Source: Planctomycetota bacterium (GTDB lineage: Bacteria; Planctomycetota; SZUA-567; JAKLDR01). Taken from it: DNA of 36,106 bases. Under the pieces are notes generated by a model, which was not told the DNA's origin, did not search any database, and saw nothing but the letters and a program-made list of their open reading frames with translations. Below are positions 15,740 to 23,555 of this stretch, piece by piece. Made by a program: the position numbers and the translations under genes. The stretch spans positions 1 to 36,106 of the forward strand of contig JAKLDR010000005.1 in assembly GCA_022703445.1 (NCBI GenBank). Reading direction: 5' to 3'. The stretch's first letter is position 1. Each line of letters starts with the position of its first letter.

Positions 15740-16252
15740 TCAGTTGTCCGCGAGCAGCTTCTCGATCTCGGAGAGAGCCTTCTCGTCGATCGGCCCGATG
15801 GCGCTGGGCTCGCCCGAATCGGTGGCCGTGCCCAGGGCGGCCTCCAGCTCCTCGACCATGCGCTCGACGTTGACCCGCTCGAGGGCGGCGCCGATCCGCG
15901 GTGGTGCCTGGCCCGCTCCGGAGGCCGCGGCCAGGGCGGACTCGGCGGGCAGCATCCGGAAGATGTGGTCGAGGCCGGAGAGCTCGAACCACTTCATGGC
16001 CCGCTCGTTGAGCTCCACCAGCACCACCTCGCCGTCGCGCCCCTGGGCCTCGCGCAGCAGTTCGACGAAGAGCCCCAGGGTCTGGCTGTCCACGAAGGTG
16101 GCGTGCCGCAGGTTGATGGCCAGCCGCGGCTTGGCCGCCAAGCACTCGCGGCCCAGGCGGCGAAGCTCGGCCAGATCCGCCTCGCTGCCCCGGGCGTCCC
16201 CCAGCACGGCCAGGACCTGGTAGTCTCCCACAGCTCTTCGGGTGACAGGCAT
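15740..16252 (-). CDS. STAS-domain protein (anti-sigma-antagonist type)
   Basis: 170 residues from ATG 16252. Residues about 10-100 form a STAS domain: YQVLAVLGDARGSEADLAEL, then LAINLRHATFVDSQTLGLF with Ser56 at the position phosphorylated in SpoIIAA-like antagonists, then GEVVLVELNERAMKWFELSG and IFRMLP. The last 65 residues are a variable Ala/Glu-rich tail. Such proteins swap partners with a kinase/anti-sigma factor or act as scaffolds; no cognate kinase gene is in the window. It starts 11 bases after the FapA-like gene, so the two are co-transcribed. A much longer frame upstream belongs to a shadow of the FapA-like gene. Confidence 0.85.
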   Translation of the reverse strand: MPVTRRAVGDYQVLAVLGDARGSEADLAELRRLGRECLAAKPRLAINLRHATFVDSQTLGLFVELLREAQGRDGEVVLVELNERAMKWFELSGLDHIFRMLPAESALAAASGAGQAPPRIGAALERVNVERMVEELEAALGTATDSGEPSAIGPIDEKALSEIEKLLADN

Positions 16253-16263
16253 GGTGTCGCTCC

Positions 16264-17778
16264 TCAGGTGACGGTCTGGCCGCGGCCGGGCTCCAGACCC
16301 TGGTCCGGGCCCCGGCCGGAGGCCGGCAGTTCTCGGTACTCGACGGTTCGCAGGGCGCCCTGCGCACGGTCCTCCAGGATGGTCGCCGGACCGGTCACGG
16401 TCTGCCGGACGCGGTGGCGGACCGCCCCGATCTCCAGGAAGACGCCGGGGTGCAGGGCCCGGCGGACGTTGACCTGGGGCACGGCGCCCCGCGCCGCGGT
16501 CTCGGCCAGCGCCTCCAGCTCGGCGGTCAGCGCGGCGCGCTCGCTGCGCAGCCCGCGCAGCGCGCCGACCAGCTTCTCCAGTTCGGCGCGGCGGGTGGCC
16601 ACCATCCGGCTCATCCGGCGGCGGTCGGCCAGCAGCGGGCCGAGGAACCCCTCGATCTTGCCGACGGCGGCGTCGACTTCGACGATCCGGCCGGAGATCT
16701 CGCCCTGGCGCCGGGCCAGGTTGTAGTCGGTGCCCACCGCCACCCGGGTGTCGACGCCCATGGCGGAACCCAGGGTGTCGAACTCCGCCCCGCCCAGGGC
16801 GCTGGCCGCTCCGCCGGCGAAGGTCCCCTTGGGCATGAGCAGCCGGCTGTTGGTCAGCAGCGTGGAGTTCAGCGCCTCGCGCTCGACGGTCAGATTGCCC
16901 GCGGCCTCGGCCTCGCAGTCGTTGAGGAAGCGGGCCGAGAGAACCCCCTTGGCTCGCAGCCGGGCCTTGCCCTTGCCGAAGACCCCGCCCCGCAGGATCA
17001 GGTCGCCCTCGCTGTCCGCCCGGCAGGCGCCCAGGCTGCCGCCGACCGACAGCCCGCGCCCGGCGCGGACGCTGAACCCGTCGAGCACGTCGCCGTCGAC
17101 GATCACCTCGCCGACGAAGGCGATGTTGCCGACGGAGTAGTCCACCGACCCGCGGACCTGGTAGGTGCCGGAGACCGACACGGTCCCGCCCTCCCAGACC
17201 ACCCGGCCGTCGATCTCGGCCAGGATCTGACGGGAGGCCTCGTCCAGGCGCGCCCCGCGCCCGACCCGGTACTTCGCGGTATGCCCCTGGCCCGCGGCCA
17301 GGCGCCGTCCGAAGACGTCGCAGCCGTCGACGCCTGGCCGGGGCGGGATCTCCACCGCCACCGGTTCGCCGGCCAGGACGTTCTGGACCAGGTTGGTCTC
17401 GTGGAAGTCGATCCGGCCGGTTCCGGGGTCGTGACGGTAGCGGGCGCCCTCGTTGGATGGCTGGACGACGAAGTCCAGGGCGCCGTCGCGCCCGTGCTCG
17501 GGCGGGGTGCCCCGGGCGGCCACGCAGCCGGCCGAGGTCCGTCCGACCCGGAGTTCGGCGGCCAGCGCCTCGATCGCGGCCTGGTCCAGCCCGCGGACCA
17601 CGCCCTTGGCGGCCAGCAGCAGGAGCATCTCGGAGGCGGAGGCGTTCGGCCAGCCTCCGGCCGGCGCCTGGCAGTCCACCCCGGCGGAAAGCCCGTCGAG
17701 CGTGGCCCAGACGCGCAGAACGCGGGCCGGCGAACGGTCCTCGCTGATGATGCGTCGCGCCGAAACGGCTTCTGCCAT
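16264..17778 (-). CDS. FapA/DUF342 family polymer-like protein
   Basis: 504 residues. The N-terminal part (about 1-110) is a head domain. The FapA/DUF342 core follows: PRPGVDGCDVFGRRL, then a right-handed beta-helix-like series of short Gly-rich strands (ISGTYQ-like VSVSGTYQVRGSVDYSVGNI, FVGEVIVDGDVLDGFSVRAG, AEAAGNLTVEREALNSTLL). A coiled-coil-like helix pair near residues 360-420 and a short C-terminal beta region end it. Roles reported for the family include polar anchoring of flagellar or chemotaxis systems; none of those genes is here. A strong promoter lies immediately upstream, giving a very short leader. It probably leads the FapA-STAS-tilS-membrane protein transcript. Confidence 0.85.
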   Translation of the reverse strand: MAEAVSARRIISEDRSPARVLRVWATLDGLSAGVDCQAPAGGWPNASASEMLLLLAAKGVVRGLDQAAIEALAAELRVGRTSAGCVAARGTPPEHGRDGALDFVVQPSNEGARYRHDPGTGRIDFHETNLVQNVLAGEPVAVEIPPRPGVDGCDVFGRRLAAGQGHTAKYRVGRGARLDEASRQILAEIDGRVVWEGGTVSVSGTYQVRGSVDYSVGNIAFVGEVIVDGDVLDGFSVRAGRGLSVGGSLGACRADSEGDLILRGGVFGKGKARLRAKGVLSARFLNDCEAEAAGNLTVEREALNSTLLTNSRLLMPKGTFAGGAASALGGAEFDTLGSAMGVDTRVAVGTDYNLARRQGEISGRIVEVDAAVGKIEGFLGPLLADRRRMSRMVATRRAELEKLVGALRGLRSERAALTAELEALAETAARGAVPQVNVRRALHPGVFLEIGAVRHRVRQTVTGPATILEDRAQGALRTVEYRELPASGRGPDQGLEPGRGQTVT

Positions 17779-17796
17779 TGCCTTCACCCGACTGCA

Positions 17797-17825
17797 ACTA
17801 TAGGCCGCCCGGCCGGGAATGTCAA
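17797..17825 (-). promoter_or_regulatory. Strong sigma-70 promoter of the FapA-STAS-tilS operon
   Basis: On the minus strand TTGACA (17825-17820) and TATAGT (17802-17797) are 17 bases apart. The predicted start near 17790 leaves about 12 bases before ATG 17778, so this transcript may be nearly leaderless. It separates this operon from the radical SAM locus, whose last gene stops at 17838. Confidence 0.75.
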
Positions 17826-17837
17826 CGCCGGCGGGGC

Positions 17838-18425
17838 CTACGGACCGACAAACCCCGCCTTCTCCGGCGGCCAGACGACCAGCCAGGCCCGCCCGACGAC
17901 GCTGTCCGGCCGGACCGGGCCCTCGTAGCGGCTGTCCAGCGAGTCGGCGGTGTTGTCGCCGAGCACGAAGTAGCCGTCCCCGCAGGCGGCCTCGGCGCCC
18001 TTGTGCAGCGAGCCGTAGGCGTAGTGGCGCAGCCGGGCGAGCCGCTCCGGCCGCGGGGGCTCGGCGCCGTCGACGACGACCCGGTCCTCCCGGATGCCGA
18101 CGCGCTCCCCGGGCAGGCCGGCCACGCGCTTCATGACCTGCAGGCCGTCGTCGTTCAGGAAGGTCACCACCTCCCAGCGCCGGGGCCTCCGGAACCAGTA
18201 GCTGACCTTCTCGGTGAGCACCCAGTCGCCGTTGCGGGCGTTGGTGCCGGCCAGCGCCGGGCTCATCGAGTCGGAGGACATGGCCGACAGGTCGAAGCCG
18301 ACGTGGTAGACGATGAAGGCCAGCCCGCAAAGCGCCAGGGTGCGCTCGGCCCAGCGGAGCAGCCGCCGGACGAGGCTCCGCCGCGGCCGGGCGGCCCGGA
18401 CCGGCTCACTCGCCGCCGGGCTCAC
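17838..18425 (-). CDS. Signal peptidase I (S26 family)
   Basis: 195 residues from a GTG at 18425, which has GGGGAGG six bases upstream. One N-terminal membrane helix (LALCGLAFIVYHVGF) is followed by the serine box MSSDSMSP, with the catalytic Ser at about residue 53. The lysine box VMKRVAGLPGE has its Lys at about residue 99, and box E is GDNTADSLDSRYEGPV. All catalytic boxes are intact. It cleaves signal peptides on the outer face of the inner membrane. Here it is the last gene of the radical SAM locus, and its start overlaps the preceding small membrane-protein gene by 20 bases. This suggests a dedicated processing enzyme rather than, or as well as, the general one. The most upstream frame start (18530) reads an implausible Arg/Pro-rich lead. 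Confidence 0.9.
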   Translation of the reverse strand: MSPAASEPVRAARPRRSLVRRLLRWAERTLALCGLAFIVYHVGFDLSAMSSDSMSPALAGTNARNGDWVLTEKVSYWFRRPRRWEVVTFLNDDGLQVMKRVAGLPGERVGIREDRVVVDGAEPPRPERLARLRHYAYGSLHKGAEAACGDGYFVLGDNTADSLDSRYEGPVRPDSVVGRAWLVVWPPEKAGFVGP

Positions 18426-18681
18426 GACCGGCCTCCCCGGCGGCGCGCGCGGCCTCGATCTGCCGGACCGCCTCGGCGACGGCCCGCTGGCGCTCCTGGT
18501 GGCGCAGCCGGGCCGAGCGCGAGGCGCCATGCGTCCGCGTGGTCAGTCCGGTCCCGACGAAGATCAGCGCGCCGCTGGCCACCAGGACCATGGTCATGAA
18601 GCCGACCAGGGTCATGCCGCCCTCCTTGTCGAGCGGCTCCGGGCCGCCCAGGGGCCTGGGGATGGTGCCGGGGGCTTCCAT
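18406..18681 (-). CDS. Small single-pass membrane protein of the radical SAM locus
   Basis: 91 residues with a very strong ribosome site (GAGGAGGAG). Residues 1-21 are Pro/Gly-rich, residues about 24-45 are one transmembrane helix (TLVGFMTMVLVASGALIFVG), and the remainder is a charged helix rich in Arg, Glu and Ala with a Gly-rich tail. It has no Cys. It follows the radical SAM gene by 14 bases and overlaps the signal peptidase gene. No family is recognised. It could be a modification or processing substrate, or an assembly factor; the sequence does not decide. Confidence 0.75.
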   Translation of the reverse strand: MEAPGTIPRPLGGPEPLDKEGGMTLVGFMTMVLVASGALIFVGTGLTTRTHGASRSARLRHQERQRAVAEAVRQIEAARAAGEAGREPGGE

Positions 18682-18695
18682 GGCGGTCTCCTCCT

Positions 18696-19817
18696 CTAGA
18701 CGGCCGGCGCTGCGGAGAGCTGCATCCGTCCCAGGGAGCGCAGCGTCTCGCGCAGGCAGGCCTTCTCCAGCGAGCAGAGCAGGCGGTCCGGGCGGCTCAC
18801 GTCGCCGGTGCGGACCAGGTTGTTGCAGCGGCACGTCGCGGCGCAGAGCCGCCCGGCGGTGCAGCCGCCGCAGGCTGAGGCCGAGCGTCCGGCGAAGCGC
18901 CGGGGCAGGAAGGGCGCTTCGGCCGTTCCGTCGGTCACCAGCCCGGGCAGCCGCGCCGGGTTGTCCGGCCGGTCGCCGGCGACCAGCCGCTCGCAGGGGT
19001 AGAGCCGGCCGGAGGGCGCCACCGCCAGCTCCCAGTCGCCGAAGCCGCAGCGCTCCTCGACCGGCTCGCCGGCGCCGGCCAGCAGCGCCGCCTTGTCGTC
19101 GAACCAGGCCACCCCGAAGTACCGGGGGGACTCGGCCCAGACGTCGGCGCACCCGGCCACAGCCAGCTCCAGGCGCGGCAGGTCCTCCGGCGCCCAGTCG
19201 GCCCAGACGTCGAGGGAGAGGACGACCCGCGCCGCGCCCTCGTCGCGCAGGAAGCGGAGCGCCCCGGGCAGGCCGTCGAGCGAGTCCGGCCGGACCACGG
19301 CCGCCGCCGAGAACTCCCGCCTGGCCGCGCGCAGCCACCGCAAGGTCGATAGCACGGCCGCGAAGCTGCCCCGCCCGTCGGCGAAGCGCCGGTGGCGGTC
19401 GTGGACCTCCGGGGGCCCGTCGAGGCTCAACGTCAGGTCCAGCCCGGGGAGCATCAGCAGCTCCCAGGCGGCCCCGCCCGAGAGCGTCCCGTTGGTGGTG
19501 AGCCCGACGGAGAGCTCGACCCCCGAGCGCCGGGCACGCTCCCGGGCGTGGGCCGCGAGCCGCAGGACCAGGGCGCTCTCCAGCAGCGGCTCGCCGCCGA
19601 AGAAGCCGAGCTCCAGCCGTCCCCCGGGCGCCACGGAGGCGGCGGCGCGGTCGATGGCCAGCCGGCCGAGCTCCTCGGGCATGACCCGCGGCGACTTCGC
19701 GCCGGCGTAGCAGTACGAGCAGCGCAGGTTGCAGTCGCCGGTGACGGCGAGGGTCAGGCCGAAGCGGGGGCGCATGGGGCCGCCGCCTCCCGGCCGGCCG
19801 CCGGCTCTCTCAGGCAT
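18696..19817 (-). CDS. Radical SAM/SPASM maturase
   Basis: 373 residues. The radical SAM motif CNLRCSYCY has Cys at 29, 33 and 36, followed by LGFFGGEPLLE (GGE motif) and GLTTNGTLS. The C-terminal region has a Cys-rich SPASM-type arrangement: CGFGDWELAVAPSGRLYPCE, then CGGCTAGRLCAATCRCNN and LLCSLEKAC, fit for auxiliary iron-sulfur clusters. SPASM enzymes typically modify peptides or proteins (sactipeptides, anSME sulfatase maturation, PqqE-like). Start at 19817 is supported by GGAGGAGGAG and an 8-base overlap with the preceding gene; ATG 19775 is an alternative. There is no sulfatase gene nearby. The neighbours are membrane and pseudopilin-like proteins and two peptidases, which suggests a protein or peptide substrate in the same operon. 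Confidence 0.9.
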   Translation of the reverse strand: MPERAGGRPGGGGPMRPRFGLTLAVTGDCNLRCSYCYAGAKSPRVMPEELGRLAIDRAAASVAPGGRLELGFFGGEPLLESALVLRLAAHARERARRSGVELSVGLTTNGTLSGGAAWELLMLPGLDLTLSLDGPPEVHDRHRRFADGRGSFAAVLSTLRWLRAARREFSAAAVVRPDSLDGLPGALRFLRDEGAARVVLSLDVWADWAPEDLPRLELAVAGCADVWAESPRYFGVAWFDDKAALLAGAGEPVEERCGFGDWELAVAPSGRLYPCERLVAGDRPDNPARLPGLVTDGTAEAPFLPRRFAGRSASACGGCTAGRLCAATCRCNNLVRTGDVSRPDRLLCSLEKACLRETLRSLGRMQLSAAPAV

Positions 19818-21030
19818 CGGCGCTCTCCTCCTCCGCCTCGGGCGGCCGCTTCCGCCTTAGGCTGAGACCCGCGCCGGCGGCCAGCAGCAGGAACGCCGCG
19901 ACCAGCGCCGCAGCGCCCCATTGGCCCGCGGTGCGCGGGATGACCTTGCCGGCCAGCCACAGCCCGGTCCGGACGATGGCCGGCAGGGACTCACCGCCGC
20001 AGGCCAGGAGGAACAGCACCAGAGCGGCCGCCGCCCGGAACCACCGGCGTCTCGTCAGGAAATCCCAGAGGCACGCGGCCGAGAGCGCCAGGAGCACCGC
20101 CCGCAGCGGCGAGAAGCTGAGCCCGGCCGCCCCGGTGAAGTGCACGATCAGGTGCTCCGGGGACGCCGCGCCCAGCACCACCGCTGCGACGGGGAGTCCG
20201 GCGCGGAGCCAGGCCAGCCCCTTGGGCCCCAGGAAGCTTCCCGGGGACGCCCGCCAGGAGATCACCGTCAGCGCCACGCAGAGCGGGGCGAGGTGGCTCA
20301 GGGTGAAGTCCGCGGCGTAGACCCAGGAGGCGGCCAGGGCGTGGACCGCCAGCGACCCGAGAAGGATGCCACCCGCGGCGCGGCCCAGCGAGACTTCCAG
20401 GGCCGTGCGGCCGGCCCCCTGTCCGCGCATCAGGAAGAAGGTCGCCAGGGCGGCCGCGGAAACCAGCCACCACCCGCCGTGGATGGCCAGGTCCATGTCC
20501 GCCCCGCTCCGGTTGAGGGTGGCGAGCAGCGCCGGCACCCAGAGCAGCAGGACTCCGGCCGCAACCAGGCCGGCCAGCGCGCGTTGCGTGGGCCGGAGCC
20601 CCAGACCGCGGATGACTATGGCGGCCTTGGCGGCGCCCAGCACCAGCGCCGCCGCGGTCATTGCCAGCCCCGCCTGCTGGCCCAGCGACCAGCTCTCGGC
20701 GCAGAGGTTGGTCGCGTCGGCCAGGAAGAGCATTTCGAGCACCAGGAGGGTCTTCGCGTCGCGCTCCAGCCCCCGCCGGCGCCCCAGGTAGACGGCCAGG
20801 CCGACGAGCATGAACTCGTAGATGTTGAGCAGGCCGAACAGCGTCCAGGCCCGGGCCAGCCGCGCGCCGTGCTCCGCGCCGGTGACCGAACCGGCCAGCA
20901 GCCAGCACCCGGCGAGCATGCACAGCGCGCTCAACAGGTAGAATGGATTGTGCGCCCGCAGGCTGCGCAGGAGCCAGGCCGGAGGATTCTCCGCGAAGGT
21001 TTCGCGATGAGGGATGCTGAGGGTTGTCAT
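19810..21030 (-). CDS. Polytopic membrane protein of the radical SAM locus
   Basis: 406 residues from ATG 21030, which has AAGGAGG upstream and overlaps the previous stop as ATGA. About ten hydrophobic helices span the protein, from NPFYLLSALCMLAGCWLLAG to WGAAALVAAFLLLAAGAGL, with a charged C-terminus (RRKRPPEAEEESADA). No transporter signature or catalytic motif is recognised. The first helix follows an N-terminal stretch (HRETFAENPPAWLLRSLRAH) that may lie on the cytoplasmic face. Its coupling to a pseudopilin-like gene and the radical SAM gene suggests a membrane scaffold, channel or export component. The frame extends upstream to 21570, but that part is a shadow of the pseudopilin-like gene. 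Confidence 0.8.
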   Translation of the reverse strand: MTTLSIPHRETFAENPPAWLLRSLRAHNPFYLLSALCMLAGCWLLAGSVTGAEHGARLARAWTLFGLLNIYEFMLVGLAVYLGRRRGLERDAKTLLVLEMLFLADATNLCAESWSLGQQAGLAMTAAALVLGAAKAAIVIRGLGLRPTQRALAGLVAAGVLLLWVPALLATLNRSGADMDLAIHGGWWLVSAAALATFFLMRGQGAGRTALEVSLGRAAGGILLGSLAVHALAASWVYAADFTLSHLAPLCVALTVISWRASPGSFLGPKGLAWLRAGLPVAAVVLGAASPEHLIVHFTGAAGLSFSPLRAVLLALSAACLWDFLTRRRWFRAAAALVLFLLACGGESLPAIVRTGLWLAGKVIPRTAGQWGAAALVAAFLLLAAGAGLSLRRKRPPEAEEESADA

Positions 21031-21617
21031 GGATGACCTCCTTGCGGCTGAAGCCGCCCCTCCGTTCCGGCGCCATCCTCCGCCACCGTCTTCCACTTCC
21101 GGACCTCCCCGGCCTGCTCGGCCAGGCGCTGCTGGAACTCGGCCTCGCGGGCGGCACCCCAGAACTCGACGCTGCCGTCGACGAAGAGCACGTTCCGACC
21201 TCTGCCGCCGTGGTTGTCGAGCGAAGCATCGTAGGCGAGGATGAAAGTGCCGGGATCGAAGTCGTGCAGCCCGGGAATCAGCCGGTAGCTGCCGCTCTCG
21301 GTGGCAACCCCCTTGACGGAATCCTTGTCGGCGGACGGCTGCGACGGGCAGGAGAACCTCTTGATGTTGTCGACGAATGACGGATACAGCTGCCGGGGGT
21401 TGTCCGGGAAATGACCGTCGTAGTCCTCCGCGTAGAGGTGACAGGCAATGCCGATCAGGCGGAGATTGTTCTTGCACCTGGGGGGTGACGATGTCTCGCG
21501 AACAGGGTGGACTATCGGCAGCAGGAAGCCAACCAGCACCCCGGCTCCCAGCACCCCCAGCGTCCACCACAGCCAGGCCGGCCCGCGCCGGCCGGATGCC
21601 GACCTTTTCTCACTCAC
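21027..21617 (-). CDS. Pseudopilin-like/DUF1559-type anchored protein (second copy)
   Basis: 196 residues from a GTG at 21617 with AAGGAGG upstream. A transmembrane helix spans about 14-36 (AWLWWTLGVLGAGVLVGFLL). The motif CKNNLRLIGIACHLYAEDYD and the PDNPRQLYPSFV stretch resemble DUF1559/type II secretion pseudopilin-like proteins abundant in Planctomycetota. The C-terminal half has DNHGGRGRNVLFVDGSVEFW, an H-x10-DG variant of the H-x9-DG motif. No clear prepilin-peptidase site (G/FxxxE) is seen. Cys occur at 48, 59 and 90. It overlaps the C39-like gene by 8 bases and the polytopic membrane-protein gene by 4. It is about 40% similar by eye to the copy at 23552-24163. It may be a structural or substrate protein. 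Confidence 0.8.
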   Translation of the reverse strand: MSEKRSASGRRGPAWLWWTLGVLGAGVLVGFLLPIVHPVRETSSPPRCKNNLRLIGIACHLYAEDYDGHFPDNPRQLYPSFVDNIKRFSCPSQPSADKDSVKGVATESGSYRLIPGLHDFDPGTFILAYDASLDNHGGRGRNVLFVDGSVEFWGAAREAEFQQRLAEQAGEVRKWKTVAEDGAGTEGRLQPQGGHP

Positions 21618-22542
21618 CGGCGCCCCCCTCCTTCGGCTTCCTGCGGACCGCCTCGCCGGGCGCGGCGCCGGCGGTCTTCAGCCAGGCTTCCAGGTGCGGC
21701 GCGTTCTGCCCGTCGAAGGGCCCCTCGCGGCAGAGCAGCGTGGCTATCCCGTCCCAGCCCTTGAGGACGAGCGGGGCCGAGCGCCACATGGGCTGGTCCA
21801 CGAACGGGTTGCCGACCAGCAGGTGGTGGCCCCGCACCGCGAAGATCACCAGGGCGTGGCCGTCGGAGCCGATGGTGAAGGGGCAGACCAGGCGGTCGAG
21901 GCCCCGGCGGTCCAGCTCGACCAGGCGGGCCTGGAGCCCGCTGCCCTCCGCGGCCAGGCGCAGCCCCCGGTAGGTGTCGAAGGCGCTCGTTCCCCGGTCC
22001 GGAACGCACAGGCAGAGTTGCGCCATCTCGTGCTCGGACTTCTCGATGCCCCAGGCGGCCAGGAGCGTCGCGCAGGCCGCCGGCGCGCAGGTGTAGCCGG
22101 TGGACTGCTCGACCACCATGCCGCGCACCGGCAGCGCCCGGCTCCCCGGGCAGAGGTCGCGGAGCATCCAGCGCCCGACCAGCGCCGACCAGCCCAGGAT
22201 CCCGGCCGCCGCAGCCCAGACCACCCAGCGGTTCCAGCGGATCGGCAGCATGGCCCCGCCGCAGGCCACCACGAAGATGCCCGGCGCGAAGACCCACTGC
22301 TTCTGCCAGAAGGCGTAGACGGCCCAGGGGAAGATCCGCACCTCCCAGGCCGGCAGCCAGCGGCAGAGGGCGTAGAGGACCAGGAGCAGCACGCAGGGCC
22401 CGAGCACCCACGCCGAGCGCCGCCGATCGCCGGCCAGCCTCCGCCCGAGAAGGGCCCCGGCGACGAGCGCGGCGGCGGCGATCGCCAGACAAGCGGCGTA
22501 GTGGCCGGGCCCGGCCATCTTCATATGAGCGGCGACCGGCAT
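21610..22542 (-). CDS. Membrane-embedded C39-like cysteine peptidase
   Basis: 310 residues. Four hydrophobic helices fill residues about 12-125. A C39-like domain follows: EQSTGYTCAPAACATLLAAW with the oxyanion Gln146 and catalytic Cys152, then DGHALVIFAV with His229 and HHLLVGNPF with Asn245 where C39 enzymes usually have Asp. C39 peptidases cut leader peptides after a double-Gly site, usually as the N-terminus of an ABC exporter; here there is no ATPase and the domain sits after a membrane bundle. Start 22542 has AGGAGG nine bases upstream. The neighbouring radical SAM maturase and signal peptidase fit a modify-and-process pathway. An inactive or non-peptidase relative is possible. Confidence 0.75.
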   Translation of the reverse strand: MPVAAHMKMAGPGHYAACLAIAAAALVAGALLGRRLAGDRRRSAWVLGPCVLLLVLYALCRWLPAWEVRIFPWAVYAFWQKQWVFAPGIFVVACGGAMLPIRWNRWVVWAAAAGILGWSALVGRWMLRDLCPGSRALPVRGMVVEQSTGYTCAPAACATLLAAWGIEKSEHEMAQLCLCVPDRGTSAFDTYRGLRLAAEGSGLQARLVELDRRGLDRLVCPFTIGSDGHALVIFAVRGHHLLVGNPFVDQPMWRSAPLVLKGWDGIATLLCREGPFDGQNAPHLEAWLKTAGAAPGEAVRRKPKEGGAGE

Positions 22543-22558
22543 GAGGCTGGCCCTCCTA

Positions 22559-22945
22559 TCAGTCGAGCGCTTGGCGCAGGCCGCTGCCGACCAAGCCCAG
22601 AATGAAAGCGCTGATCACCATCAGCAGTGGTGAGAGCCGGAGCATGCGTACGGCAGAGCGCGAAGTCTTGTCCGCGGAACCCAGACGCAGTCCGGCCCGG
22701 GCCAGCAGGTAGAGATCAAAGAGAAGGAAGTTGAGCGGCAGCCAGAGGGCCATCCGCCCCGCTCCGGCGCAGAGCACCAGGCCCCAGAACAGGAACCAGG
22801 GGATGCCGATCCCGGCCTGAAGCATGAGCAGTCCGCTCGGGGACAGGCTGGGCGCCAGGCCCTCCAGCCGCCAACCGCCGGTCAGACGGAAGGCCCGGTG
22901 TGCCGGCTGGGCCGGGGCGTCCGTACGGTCCGGTTGCTCGGCCAT
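22559..22945 (-). CDS. Small membrane protein of the radical SAM locus
   Basis: 128 residues. A polar N-terminus (about 1-38, MAEQPDRTDAPAQPAHRAF) is followed by three hydrophobic segments: GIPWFLFWGLVLCAGAG, MALWLPLNFLLFDLYLLARAG and SPLLMVISAFILGLVGSGL. No family is recognised. It has a purine-rich ribosome site and sits 16 bases before the C39-like gene on the same transcript. A role in membrane assembly with the neighbouring peptidase is inference only. Confidence 0.7.
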   Translation of the reverse strand: MAEQPDRTDAPAQPAHRAFRLTGGWRLEGLAPSLSPSGLLMLQAGIGIPWFLFWGLVLCAGAGRMALWLPLNFLLFDLYLLARAGLRLGSADKTSRSAVRMLRLSPLLMVISAFILGLVGSGLRQALD

Positions 22946-22976
22946 GGCTCTCCGCCTTTCCTTTCAGGTACTCAAA

Positions 22977-23555
22977 TCAGTCCACGACGATCCACCCCTC
23001 GGCCTTCGGATCGGCCGGGAAGTCGTCCACGAAGGCCGAGCGGCCCAGGTCCTTGCCGTAGACCGTGCCTTCAGTGCTGACGATGCAGGTCCCGATGCCG
23101 GTCTTCCCGTAGATCGCCGGCGTGCCGCAGAGCGCGAAGTCCTGCTCCCAGTCGATGGGCGCGCCGGCGATGGTGCGCATCTCGCGAAAACAGTAGCCCT
23201 GCTTGGGCGAGGCCGGCGAGGTCGCGGCGGCGAAGGCGCCGTCGATCAGGCTTATGGGCGCGCCGGTGCCATCGGGCGTGCTGTTGAGCAGCGGAAAATG
23301 CGGGGCATAGGTGAGCTTGCCGTCCCCGTCCCAGTCAGAGGCCCGGTAGGCGGTCTGGGCCTGGGCGTAGGCCCGGCACGGGGCGATTGGCCAGAACTGC
23401 GCGGCCCGGCGGCTCGCCCGGACGTCCTGGATCATGGCCGTCCACACCCGGAAGACGCCCCAGCCGACCAGCGGCAGCGCGAAGAGTGCGGCGAAAGCCA
23501 GGGTCAGGCCCCAGGCCCCGCGGCGGTCGGCGCTCGAGGAGGCGGTTGAGCTCAT
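22977..23555 (-). CDS. DUF2950-like anchored protein
   Basis: 192 residues from ATG 23555, overlapping the previous stop as ATGA. One membrane helix spans about 14-40 (WGLTLAFAALFALPLVGWGV). The outside domain has CRAYAQAQTAYRASDWDGDG, where the DxDGDG stretch resembles a calcium-binding loop. Then come PLISL-type LLNSTPDGTGAPISLIDGAF, GYCFREMRTIAG, FALCGTPAIYGKTGIGTCIV and STEGTVYGKDLG. The order and wording match DUF2950-like proteins seen beside pseudopilin-like proteins in Planctomycetota. Four Cys are in the outside domain. No enzyme function is known for the family. It is the second structural gene of the radical SAM locus. Confidence 0.8.
   Translation of the reverse strand: MSSTASSSADRRGAWGLTLAFAALFALPLVGWGVFRVWTAMIQDVRASRRAAQFWPIAPCRAYAQAQTAYRASDWDGDGKLTYAPHFPLLNSTPDGTGAPISLIDGAFAAATSPASPKQGYCFREMRTIAGAPIDWEQDFALCGTPAIYGKTGIGTCIVSTEGTVYGKDLGRSAFVDDFPADPKAEGWIVVD

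Noticed and set aside
15740..17797. 685-codon minus frame that could suggest a large STAS fusion
   Set aside because: Only the last 170 codons are a STAS protein; the rest is an Arg/Gly-rich alternate frame of the FapA-like gene, which has its own promoter.
19810..21570. N-terminal extension of the polytopic membrane protein to 21570
   Set aside because: The extra 180 codons overlap the pseudopilin-like gene in another frame and are Arg/Pro-rich; the ATG at 21030 has AAGGAGG.
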